From contig JALUTQ010000038.1 in assembly GCA_032718865.1 (NCBI GenBank), positions 992,001-1,056,000 of the forward strand: 64,000 bases of DNA, written 5' to 3'. This document shows positions 10,550 to 20,697 of this stretch, piece by piece; the stretch's first letter is position 1; each line of letters begins with the position of its first letter. Made by a program: the position numbers and the translations under genes. The notes beneath the pieces are model-generated. The model was not told the origin of the DNA and searched no databases. It was given only the letters and a program-made list of their open reading frames with translations. This DNA comes from Tilletia caries. Lineage: Eukaryota; Basidiomycota; Exobasidiomycetes; Tilletiales; Tilletiaceae.

Positions 10550-13500
10550 ATGCCAGCCGGCGCTCCCGCAGCGAAGAGCTCGGTCGCTCCACCGGTCCCA
10601 ACACCGGGCAACTCCAACATCTCCGTATCCTCAGCATCAGGCTCGGCCTCAGGCTCAGCATCAGGCTCAGGCCCATCCTCACCCCTAGCCTCGCCCACCA
10701 AGACGGTCACCGCGGCGTTCTTCTCCAACCTGTTCCCCAATCCGTTTGGTAGTATCAGTATCTGGGGAGCCAGTCCAAATGCGGCTGCTTCTGCTGCTAC
10801 GGTTGTAGGAGCAGGCGGAGGCGGAGGAGGGGGCCCATCAGCGCCAGCAGCAGGAAGCAGAGGGAAAACGCGAGCTGCGATTCCTTTCGGTCTGGGACCG
10901 CCTCCCTCCCCCTCGAATTCTCTTACCACTGCCACCAACAGCCCGACAACCGCGAGCACGTCAAAAACCGACAGCAAGGAAAACATCGGTCCCAAACCGG
11001 TCACTCCGCTCATCTACACCACCTTACCGCCCAAAGACTCCCCCGCGCGGACCACCCTGAGCAAAGAACAGCTCCAGGACCTCACATCAAGCGTAGCCGA
11101 CGCGGCCTCCTTCGCAGCACCCCTTCCGTCCCCAACGAGCGAAAACGGACCAGGACCGCGGACACCCGCCCGCGCATCGTCCATCCTTCGCAACGCGGGA
11201 ACGAGAAGTGCGAGCGCGAGCAACGCATCGTCTGCACATCCCAGCAGTGCATACGCGACGCTTTCCCGCGTGAGGACACGCGCGAGCGCCGCTTCGCTTC
11301 GCGCGAGTTTGCGGAATGTTTCTGGGACGAGCTCACAGGCTGGCACGATCGGGCATGGGGCGTCGTCCCTCTTTGGCGGCAGCGGCGGAGGAGGGGGAAG
11401 GGTCGGTTCTGCCGCTGGTGGGCCTGCGGGAGGGATGGGAGGAAGTGCATTTGCGGGGCCGGCTTCGGCTCTGTATTGGCAAGAGGCACTCGAACGGGCG
11501 CAACGGTTGGACGCGTATGTCGGCAAGGCGGTTTTCCAGGCTGGGGTGGACTATGAGTCGCGTCCGATGGTCGTGCTTGCGTCGTGTGGGATCCCTGATC
11601 CGAAGGAGGTCGATCATGATGCGCTTTTCGAGTGAGTGCTCTCAAGTTTTAGGTCCAGTTCTGAGCTTTGTGGGCTTTGGACACTGTCACTGACGACGTT
11701 CCTTCTGGTAATGGTGTAGTCGAATCATGAAGACAATGGAGCTGTTCGGTAAGTCACTTCACGCTCCGACCTGTCCTATTCGCACCAGGGTGTAGACTCA
11801 TTCATATTCCCTTGACCTGAACAGTGGAAACGGACTACACCCTGATCTACTTTGCGAGCGGAGGGCAGCATGCGGTACGATGGTCATGGATTTGGAAGAC
11901 GTACCGAAGAATAGGTCGAAAGTAAGTCGGGGTTCGAAGACTCAATCAGAGGCAAAGCAGGGCGTGCTTCTCTGACAACACTGGAACATGCGCAGATTCC
12001 GAAAGAACCTCAAGAGGCTCTACATTGTCCATCCGACCTTCTTCACCAAGCGCTTTGTGGACTTCATCTCGACAGGTTCTTACTTTGTCTCTCCCAAATT
12101 TGCACGCAAGATTGTCCAGGTCCAGACGCTTTCCCAACTCGCGACACACATCCCTCTCACCCAGATCGACATCCCGCCCGAGGTATTACAGGCGAATCGA
12201 GCGCATGAGTCCGCTGTGACGTTGCCCGCCAAGCAAGGGGATGCGTCCGGCGGTGCCGACTATGACCAGCAACATCAGATGTTTGGGGTCTCGCTGGAGG
12301 TGCTGATGGGCTTGCATGGCGAGAAGGGCGGCATTCCACGCGTCGTGCGGGACTGTGTAGAGGCGCTGCGAACTCCAATCCCGAGCGCTACCACAGGCGA
12401 TCCGATCTTCCCGCTCGACACCGAGGGTCTCTTCCGACGTTCGCCTCCCTCGGCTCTGCTGAAGACGGTGCAGGAGAGCTACGACCGGGGCCATCCTGTC
12501 AATCTGACGCTCCACTACCAAAACCCGGACATCGCTGCCGCCCTTTTGAAAGTCTTCTTCCGCAGTCTGCCCGTTAGCATCTTCCCCAGCTCGCTCTACT
12601 CGACCATCAAGGCATGTCCACCTCCTCCGCCTTCGAGTAGCACAGACGACAGCGGGGCGCAGGATACGGTGCACTATATCCGGAACGTGCTGCTAGCCGT
12701 ACTCGAGCCGCCGAGTGCGGTCCCGCTCTTGTCGTACGTGTTCGAGCTGCTGAACGAGGTCGCGCGACGATCGGGGACGAACCGGATGGACGCGGCCAAT
12801 CTGGCGACGGTCTTTGCGCCCAATTTGGTCGGGTCCGGCAACATTGCGCGCGACATGGCGATGTGTCGCGTTGATGGGCTGGGCCAGATGACGGCGATGA
12901 TGCCGATGGCCAAGAACATGAATATGAACATGAGTGGTGCGTCGACGAACGGGGGCGGTGCGAAGAGTCAGGGAGGTCCGCCCGAGACCACGCTGGGGAC
13001 AATCATCAAGGTCTGCATTGAGCGCTATCACGAGATCTTCGACCAGGTCGACGCGGAGATCCGGCCTGTGTATGGCTCTGAGCTCTCGGCGCACCTGGAT
13101 GCTTTGAGCGGCGTCGAAGGCAGCGACCTCAACGAGCGCGAGCGCCGTCCGAGCGTGATTGATCATCTGGAGGAGGTGGATGTGAACGCGGCGCGACTGG
13201 AGCATCAGCTTCGACGGACCCAGGCCGGTGCGGCAGGACGTCTGGCCAGTGTGAGCGAGTCGAGCATGGCGGAGTCGGTCGATGAGGATGAGGATGGGGA
13301 TGGCTCGCCGACTCGGGGTGTTCGTGCTGCTGTTGCGGCTGCGGGAGCTGCAGCTGCAGCGGGCCGGAAGAGGGGAGCGGGAGGAGGACCGAACTCGCGT
13401 CGTCGTCCGCCGGCACTCACGTCGCGCGTGTTCGAAGAGAACAACTCGTCGACGGCCCGAAACGCGAACGGGAATGGAAACGGGAACAGGAATGGGAACG

Positions 13501-14426
13501 ATCTGTACGCACATGGACTCGGACTGATGTCGTCCTCTACGGACAGTTCGTCTGCGGGAACGCCGTCGCCGAGTCCGCTGTCGCCGCGGATGCTGAAGAG
13601 ACTGGCCGATGCGGACTCGGCGGACGTGTCTATGCTTACGTTCCACGATTCGCCTCGGGGAGGTGGGAGTGGTGGCAGGCCGATGTCGCCCTCGTCGACG
13701 GCGACGAGCACGAACGCAACTCCAACCTCGGCATCGACCTCCATGTTGATGACCACAGCCACATCCTCGCCCTCGCCCGCTGCGTCGAATAGCGTGTCCT
13801 TGCAGCTCAGCCCGTCGAACCGGACGACGAAGAGCGGGAAGAGTCTCACGGGTATTGGAGGCGATGGGTTCCGGAGCCCGCTGGGCGCCGCGAGCATCGG
13901 GCGCAACTCGAGCGGGAGCCTGCGCTTGACGCGCGATCGGCTGCGGAGTGGGAGTGGTGGGGTGATGATGTCGACTTCTGGGGGCGAGGGCTTCCAGGTG
14001 TCGCCTGCTGCTGCTGCTGCGGCTTCTGTCTCCGGTGGCGGGTCGTTGTTGACGGGCACGGCGAGTGCGGTTGCTGTCTCGGGTGCGTCGGTTTCGGGTC
14101 TGTTTACGTCGCCTGCGCGCTCGATGTCGAGTTCTACGATTGGACTGGATAACGACTCGCTGTTGGAAGAAGAAGAAGAAGAGGAGGAGGAGGAGGAGGA
14201 AGAGGAGGAGGGGGAGCACTACGAACAACAACAACAACAACAACAACAAGAGGCGGTCGTGCTCGGTATGCAGGACGGTAACTCGTCTCCGACCGAAGCC
14301 CATCTCGCCTCTTCGAGTCCGAACCCGAGGAATCCGGACTCGTTCGGGGGCGAATTCACCAGTCGGCGGAAACGCGCCCATCGGCGAGGGCTGAGCGAAG
14401 TTTTGGAGGACATGGAGCAGGCTTAA
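10550..14426 (+). CDS. CRAL-TRIO plus RhoGAP domain protein (ECM25 / p50RhoGAP type)
   Basis: GTPase-activating protein for Rho-family GTPases, with a lipid-binding Sec14-like module. Four exons (10550-11631, 11722-11750, 11825-11921, 11996-14426) give 1212 residues. The first ~300 residues are Ser/Ala/Gly-rich. The CRAL-TRIO domain covers about 305-460; it includes LIYFASGGQHAVRWSW, spans three introns, and continues through RLYIVHPTFFTK. The RhoGAP domain follows (about 500-740), with FGVSLE at its start, the arginine finger in TEGLFRRSP, and NMTNLATVFAPNL-type conservation (AANLATVFAPNLV). The C-terminal ~450 residues are disordered, with an acidic Glu run and a Gln run near the end. The domain order resembles yeast Ecm25 and human ARHGAP1, so a role in polarity and membrane-linked Rho/Cdc42 control is likely. 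The target GTPase is unknown. A 29-nt exon is present. Confidence 0.9.
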
Positions 14427-15088
14427 CAACCCGAGGTGGGGCTCCCGAGGCCTGAAGCCTGAAGGCCCCTTCTGGGCAGGCAGTCAGGCAGGATCGAAAG
14501 CAGAGTCATCGCGACTGATGAAGAAAAACAAAACACGCCATCTTACGTTTCGAATTATGGGCTCTCCAGCGACCGCTCCCTCCCTCCCTCCCCCCCTTCC
14601 CTTTAACCTGCTCGATCTCACTAACCTCCCTCCCCATCTGATCTCCGTAATGTGTGCCTTGCCGCATCTTGCACCACTTTGCACCCTCACCCACCTCACA
14701 CATCTTTACGCTTTACGACCTTCACGCGCGCCCCCTCCATCTTCTCACGTTCGTGCTTCGCGTTATTCACACTGTACCATCTTGATCACACTGCTCTCCT
14801 CCCAGACACCTTTTTCCTATCTCTCTATGTCGCTCTCTTGCACGTTGTGGGTCCAGGGTCGGGACGGTGATGAGCCAGGGATGGTGAATGTGCTATGTGC
14901 AGTCCGGGGTTGAGAAGGGGGAATCGCAGGCCAGCAGATGCAAGTATAGATGTGGGATGCAAGGTAACGGGACTACTCTGATCGACTCGGAGAACCTGCT
15001 GTGTATGTGGGCCGTCCCGGGAGAATTGGGGCTTGACGTGTATTAGTGACGATGGTGGGTTGATGCCAAAGCAGCGCTCTCTTGACTC
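14427..15088. other. Convergent 3' intergenic region
   Basis: Lies between the 3' ends of the RhoGAP gene (+) and the HEM25-type carrier (-). It is pyrimidine-rich on the + strand (14570-14780). Only short, low-quality frames occur. Presumably it holds both 3' UTRs and terminators. Confidence 0.5.
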
Positions 15089-16527
15089 TCATGAGTTCTT
15101 TCGGACCCAGAGCCCGCGCCCGGCTTCGAAGACGGTCCATCCAATGGCGCCGCTGTTGGAGTAAAGGGACCACGATAATCAGACCCCGTTCGCCTTAAAG
15201 GTGGGAAAAGGGCAGCCACAGCTCCGTAGGATTACACAAATGCTCACCTCAAACCTTTCCTCAGACATCGTAAGCCAAGACCGTCCAGTAGGAGCCCACG
15301 CAGTCCAATTGAGCGCGCGGTAGCGACGATGCCGGGTCGACGACTGGCCGCTGCTGCTGCTGCAGTGAGTGAAGAGATCGGATTCGAAGCTGAGGCTGAA
15401 GGTGGTAGAAGAGGTGGGTCGACGCGGATTTGGATTCGAGTTTTGAGGACGTCGAAGGGGTGGGTAATCACGGTTGCGAGGGTACCCGCAAGGAGACCTA
15501 TTACGGGGAGACAGGGTCAGTCAGAACCACCTCCCAACACACATGCAATGGAACCCGGGGGGTTAACTGACCGCTCGAACTGGTAATCAGCCAATCCGTC
15601 TGCTGAGGCGGTAACCGCTCCGGCACAGGCGACCCTTCCCCAATTAATGCCGTCCTCCTGAGGAGATACGCCGCCTCATCCGCCCGCTCCCTTGCGCGGC
15701 CGAGAGCGCTCTTAAAGCCTTCATATAGGGCGAGATAGATGCCTGCATAGGGCGCGTCCCGTAAGGCGGTTGCTGTGAAGCCGGAGTATAGGCCTCGGAT
15801 GCCCGAGGTTCTGTATATGGAGCGGAAGGAGCCGAGGATGGATGGGTAGGCGTCCTTGGAGAAGTGTGAGGACTTTAGGCACGCGGATAAGGGAGAGGGG
15901 AGGGGAGGGTCGGAAAAGGTTTTTTTAGTGATGTTCCGCTTCAATTAGGCAACGGCTTGGATGTCAAAAGTAGGAACTTACCTCGTATCTCGTCTTGATG
16001 ACTGTGACGGGGCAGAGGATAAATCCGACCGTAACCCTGGCAACCGCGCCAGAAACGAGATTTCCCGGCGTGCCCAATTTGGGCAATGTCGAGCTTGACC
16101 CCACTCCTGACCCCGAACCTAGCGCAGACAAAGCCGAATTCCGAGCAGGAGATAGCACCGGTATTGAGCTGCGGGCCAGAAAGGCCCTGAGCTCGGTGAC
16201 GGACCAGAAGTAGAGCGCGACTCCGGGTACGTTCCTGATGATGGTCGGTGTCGTCCCCCTCCAGAGCCCGCTGACGCCGTCAGTCTGTACGACGAGCTTG
16301 ATGGTCCGCGACAGACGGCTTCCGCTTGGTTTACTCCTACTTCCGGCAGCAGACTCGGCGGCGGGGAGTTGTGGTTGATGCTGCTGTTGTTGTTGGAGCC
16401 GTGTCTTGAGGAGGTCCATCGGCTGGAGAAGCACGCAGGAGGCGAGACCGCTTGTCGCTCCCGAAGCCAGCGTGGCCCATGGCGGGATCGAGGGCTTCTT
16501 CTTCGCTGGCACCGCTAGGGACGACAT
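15089..16527 (-). CDS. HEM25: Mitochondrial glycine carrier, SLC25A38/Hem25 type
   Basis: Inner-membrane carrier of the SLC25 family. The Hem25/SLC25A38 branch imports glycine for the first step of heme synthesis. Four minus-strand exons (16527-15982, 15872-15572, 15497-15248, 15152-15089) give 386 residues. Three carrier repeats are visible, each with the Px[D/E]xx[K/R] signature: QPMDLLKTRLQ, CPVTVIKTRYE and HPFDVLKTRIQ. GLWRGTTPTIIRNVPGVALYF and ALRDAPYAGIYLALYE match this subfamily. The last short exon supplies the C-terminal end (GAIGWTVFEAG); without it the protein would stop just before the sixth helix. Low-complexity insertions (Gln-rich in repeat 1, Ser/Ala-rich in repeats 1 and 3) make it longer than the usual ~300 residues. 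The start MSSLAVPAKKK is chosen over an upstream frame that translates a CA repeat. Divergent from the AP-2 sigma gene. Confidence 0.92.
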
Positions 16528-16751
16528 TGTTACGACGAAGAGGGGGAGATGTGGGTGGCCATCCCCTCCCCAGTCAGTGCTGACAGTTGTGAGGAAGTGA
16601 GTGACAGAAAAAAAAGGCTCCGAGCTTGACCTTCCTCGTTGCGCACGGCTCGAAGGATGACAGCGACGACTCCAACCTCGACACCGACGGACCGAACGAC
16701 CCTCCTCGCCCGCAACAACAGCAGCAGCAACACACACACACACACACAACC
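16528..16751. promoter_or_regulatory. Compact divergent promoter with CA repeat
   Basis: Only 224 bp separate the start codons of the HEM25-type carrier (-) and AP-2 sigma (+), so both promoters and 5' UTRs share this space. A (CA)n run (about 16730-16748) abuts the AP-2 sigma ATG, followed by the favourable context caaccATG. Confidence 0.7.
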
Positions 16752-17481
16752 ATGCTGCGCTGGATCATCGTTCAGAACAGACAAGGCAAATCCCGCCTCT
16801 CCAAATTCTGGGCTCCCTATGACGACGACGACAAGGTCCGCATTAGGGGCGAGGTCCACCGTCTGATCGCCCCTCGAGATCAGAAGTACCAGTCCAACTT
16901 TGTCGAGGTGAGTTTGGTTTTCCTCCTGCAATCTGCGCGCGCCTTGCGCTTGTAACCAAGATCTAAACCCTCTTCTTTGCTCTGACAGTATCGGAATCAC
17001 AAGATTGTCTATCGGCGATATGCGGGCCTCTTCTTCTGTGTCTGCGTTGATGCGAACGACAACGAGTTGGCATACCTTGAGGCGATACATCTCTTTGTAG
17101 AGATCCTCGGTGAGTTTGTCTTCCTTCCTTCACAGCATGGCTTCAGTTGAGATTACTGAGACTTCCATTTATGCTGTTGCAGATACATTCTTTGGGAATG
17201 TATGCGAGCTGGATCTCGTCTTCAACTTCTACAAGGTGAGCCTCCCTATCCTTCGCCACTTGGGCTCGCTCCATGCTGGGGTTTGCTGACCATCCCTTCG
17301 TCTCTGCAGGTGTATGCGATTCTAGACGAGGTCTTCCTGGCAGGAGAGATCGAGGAGACCAGCAAGACGGTCGTGTTGTCAAGATTAGAGCAGTGTACGT
17401 TCCCTCGTCCCTATGATTCGAGATCCTGACCTTGTTAGATTGATCAGAATCTCTCTGTTGGCAGTGGAAAAGCTGGAATGA
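16752..17481 (+). CDS. APS2: AP-2 adaptor complex small (sigma) subunit
   Basis: Small adaptin of the AP-2 complex, which links cargo and PI(4,5)P2-rich plasma membrane to clathrin in endocytosis. Five exons (16752-16907, 16989-17109, 17183-17235, 17310-17394, 17465-17481) give 143 residues, the normal family length. Exon 1 starts [20 protein letters not shown]. Exon 2 has the highly conserved [20 protein letters not shown]. Exon 3 carries [16 protein letters not shown]. Exon 4 has [19 protein letters not shown]. Exon 5 is only 17 nt and adds the final EKLE. The [11 protein letters not shown] stretch and the C-terminus favour AP-2 over AP-1 sigma. All introns are GT-AG and 53-81 nt long. Confidence 0.95.
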
Positions 17482-17698
17482 TGCCGCCCAAGTTGAAGTT
17501 GCAAGAACCCGGACACTCCCAACTTCTGCCCTCGTGCGACCTTTACCCTAATCGTCACCGCTACCACGGGCAGAGTCATGCGGAACGCACCGAGACGACC
17601 CGGATCGAGCCCGTAACATCCCTCGCGAGCTGCGTACTCGTCCTTCCTGTACCACCAAGTAATTCAGAACATTTTGTACAAGCACTCAGGGGGGAGGT

Positions 17699-18733
17699 TC
17701 AGTACTCACTACTCACTGGGGAGAGGGAGGGAGTGTGGGGTTCGGGCTTCACATCGAGCCGAAGCCAAGTACTGTAAGCGCGAATAAGCGGCTCGAGCTG
17801 AGACACCGTCCAATCACTCCAAAAGGCCACGTCACCCTTCTGGCTCTGCTCTGCTGGCAGCCACCATCCATCCATCCGTTCCCAACGGTCAGGCCTGTCC
17901 TCCCTCACGCTCAAGCGGTTCACACCATCTCGAAATGCAGCTTCGACGAGCGCATGGGCATGTGACAGCCTAAGCAACGTGGCGCGAGAGGGAGTTCCGC
18001 ACGTCAACCACTCGCGACTCACCGCATTCCAATCCTTCACTTCCATACAAGGCAGTCGTATTCTCTGATTCCGCGCGGCGAGCCAGCGGACAGATACCTG
18101 TAAGCATGGTCCTGCGATCCGCAAGATGTCCTCTGGAGTCCAGGCGCGCACAGCTGACCACGCTCGCATCCACCACGCCTTGATGTCCTCGTTCCATCTT
18201 ACCCACAACAGACAGCATTCCCACGCATCTCTGAAAGCTGCATGCTGCTGTCAGACGTAGCACAGAGCCGACTGACATGTACATGACATAGAGACCCACC
18301 GACCGCCGCTAGCGGCTAGCTCACGCTTCTCAACAATGCCTTCCTGCTTGCTGATACCCTCTGCCCACTTGCATCGCTCTCGTCTTCCTCTCACCTCTGT
18401 CCCTTTCTCGTCAGATTGTACGGAGGCGACCGCAAGTATGCCGAAGGAAACAGGTATGTACCTCACCTTTAACCTGTAAGCATGTACAGCGGACCGACCG
18501 ATCTCACTTCCGCCTATGGATGCACAGCTGTCTGCTTTCATGTCCCCTCCAATGCACCTTGATGCTCGCACAGCGGTGCGCATTCCATAGACATTCGAAG
18601 AGCCGTTCTCTGCCGACGCCTGCCGGAGCACAAAGGTAACCAGTCTGCCAGCGGACAGGTGGTAGGCAGACTTCCCTGAGCCTCTTCGACGTGTCCTCGA
18701 CCGCCAGCACCTGGCCGAATACAACACGGGCAT
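17699..18733 (-). CDS. Possible multi-exon hypothetical gene (weak)
   Basis: Several minus-strand frames in this stretch have protein-like composition: about 170 residues at 18208-17699 with many Trp and Arg (WVRWNEDIKAWWMRAW), preceded by partly open frames up to 18733. Candidate splice sites exist: an acceptor before the DAWECC region near 18240, and a donor at AAG-GAT-TGG-AAT-GCG near 18025. I could not join the pieces into one convincing protein, and no domain is recognisable. It may be a real diverged membrane or secreted protein gene, a decayed gene, or chance. The surrounding DNA (17482-17698 and 18734-19040) shows no better candidate. Confidence 0.22.
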
Positions 18734-19039
18734 TCCTGACCTTCTTATCTCAACATCACACGACAGCAGCTGACCTTTCCATTAGATGACGATCCTGCAC
18801 GCATGCTGCTCAAAGCCAACGGCTTGTCTGACCTTACGATTCCAACAGGTTGCGAGATGATACACCCGGCTGCTGACCCTTTCCTCCCTGCTTTCCTGAT
18901 CCAGTACAGTGGCAGGATGCCGCCAGCCCCCTCCTGCTCACAACATGACACAGTCAAAGATTCTGTTTCCGAAGCATCTTCGAAACAGGTCGTCCAACGG
19001 ACGGAAAAAGGCATAAAAGGAGGGCCTCCGGACGCTGAT

Positions 19040-19200
19040 TCGTCCCCCTTTTCTCTTCACCCTCACCTTCACCCTCACCTTCACCTTCACCTACCCTCAC
19101 CTACCCTCACCTTACCTTACCTTACTTCCACCTTCCACCTTCCACCTTCCACCTTCCACCTTCCACCTTCCACCTTCCACCTTCCACCTTCACCTTCACC
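19040..19200. repeat. CACCTT / CTTCCAC tandem repeats
   Basis: Pyrimidine-rich simple repeats: first CACCTT-like units with variations (CACCCT, CTTACC), then about eight perfect CTTCCAC-type heptamers around 19133-19190. Non-coding in appearance; the conceptual translation is an FHLPPST repeat. Confidence 0.85.
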
Positions 19201-19415
19201 AAGCTCTCCTCCTCAAGTCTCGGTGGACCTCTCCTCAAGCTTCAGTGGACCTCTCCTCCTTCGGTCATCTCTCCTCCTTCGATCAACCTCTCCTCCTCAA
19301 GTCTCGGTCGACCTCCCCTGCTCAAGCTTCGGTGGACCTCTCCTCCTTCGGTCACCTCTCCTCCTCGAGTCTCGGTCCGACCTTCCCTCCTCAAGCTTCG
19401 ATCGACTCCATGTGG
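19201..19415. repeat. Degenerate minisatellite (~75-80 bp period)
   Basis: Three related copies of a block that begins TCTCCTCCTCAAGTCTCGGT (near 19205, 19287 and 19361), interleaved with CTCAAGCTTC(A/G)GTGGACC segments. The copies differ by several substitutions, so the array is old or mixed. No coding role is apparent. Confidence 0.7.
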
Positions 19416-19477
19416 GTTAGATCGATGACACCATGCTACATCGATCTGGTGCACATTTCACTTGCTTTTTCTCTACC

Positions 19478-19805
19478 TCCAGCCTCGCACGCCACACTCC
19501 CCTCCGGGGGGATCGAGCTCCGCTAAAACCAGGTCTTGCAAGCCCTCGCGACCAACTTCGTACCCTGGAAGACCCATCACCGTGCCGAGCACTCTCAATC
19601 CTTGTCCACCCCCGTACGCCCCGTGGGGGGTAGCGGCCGGGGTCCGCGGAGGGCAAGAGGCGAGCGTGGCGGGGAACGAGCGATGCTCGGCACATCGGTG
19701 GGCCTTGTAGGGTGGGAGGGTGGCCGGGGAAGCCGGGCCTGGTGGGTGATGGCGGTCTTTCTCCTGAGGAGGGGAGTGTGGCGGACGAGGTTGGAGGCAG
19801 GGAAC
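19478..19805. repeat. Imperfect ~330-bp inverted repeat
   Basis: The left end (about 19478-19512) and the reverse complement of the right end (about 19768-19803) share a run of roughly 33 bases with four or five differences, including CGCCACACTCCCCTCC exactly. Further matches occur inward, around the GTGCCGAGCA segment (19580) and its counterpart (19686-19700). The GC-rich centre near 19610-19650 is itself nearly palindromic. The DNA could fold into a large hairpin. No transposase frame is visible. Confidence 0.6.
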
Positions 19806-19819
19806 CATGGCAAGGGGGG

Positions 19820-20500
19820 CCATGGTTCCTTATTCCGCTCTTCTCTCATGATCTACCCGCCGCTGGGCAATTTGGAGCTTGCTCTGATGCGCCCTGGCCC
19901 CCGTGGGGAAGAGAAGAGCGGGACCCGCAAGGGGTGAGTTTTCTCGGTCCCCTTATACCCTCTCCACTTGCGGACTGTCATACTGATCACCATGACTTCT
20001 TCTCTTTCTCTCTGCTGCCTTTTCGCTACGACTTCGCCTTCGACTCACTTCGCCCTTCGACGCTTCAACCTCTTCTACTTTCCGACGTCCTCGCCTTCCG
20101 ATCTCCTCGCCCTCGGCATCGCCTCCCGTTCCGACCTCGTGCTCACAACCTCGCCGTCCGATCTCCTCCCCTCCGACGTCCTCGCCTTTCGCCACTGTCA
20201 CACTCATTTTCGACCTCTTCACCCTCCAACCCTCTTCGCTCTCCAACCTCTTCGCCTTCCGACCTCATCGCCCTATATCGATTCCACTCGATTTCCACCG
20301 CTTCCACCACCCCGAGCGACGAGCACAACTCGCGACCTCGCCAAGGTGCACAGGCTTTTTTCGGTTGCGTAGTTATCTTTCTTCCCATGTATCTTTAGAC
20401 CTTACCCTGCACTTCAACTATGTTTCCCATCAACTCCTCTTTCGTCTGCCTCAATCGCCCTTGTGCGCGCCGACGACACCTTTCATGGCGTTGACGATGA
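19820..20500. other. Pyrimidine-rich intergenic DNA with degenerate repeats
   Basis: C/T-rich sequence with repeated variants of TCGCCTTCCGA(T/C)CTC from about 20085 to 20270. Its open frames are low-complexity and differ only by the repeat phase. It probably forms distal upstream sequence for the ferredoxin reductase gene. Confidence 0.5.
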
Positions 20501-20540
20501 CGATGGCGATGGCGATGGCGATGGCGATGGCGATGGCGAT
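20501..20540. repeat. GATGGC hexanucleotide microsatellite
   Basis: About six to seven tandem GATGGC units upstream of the ferredoxin reductase gene. Confidence 0.9.
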
Positions 20541-20697
20541 GCGGACATTTTGGTATTGTTCCCGCCATGAACGACGATGAGGGCGAGAACCATCATCTCC
20601 AAGTCCGGCCCCGCGCAACGCCTTCGTACCCCTGAACCCCCGCGCCGCGTGCGCGCGCAAGAAAGTCTGAACCTCAAGCAGGGAAGACGGTGTCACG

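Noticed and set aside
12693..14429. 578-residue minus-strand frame opposite the RhoGAP C-terminus
   Set aside because: Arg-rich shadow of GC-rich codons; the plus strand has clear domains and splice phase.
16528..16749. N-terminal extension of the HEM25-type carrier (MCVCVCV...)
   Set aside because: It translates the CA repeat and overlaps the divergent promoter; MSSLAVPAKKK fits the family.
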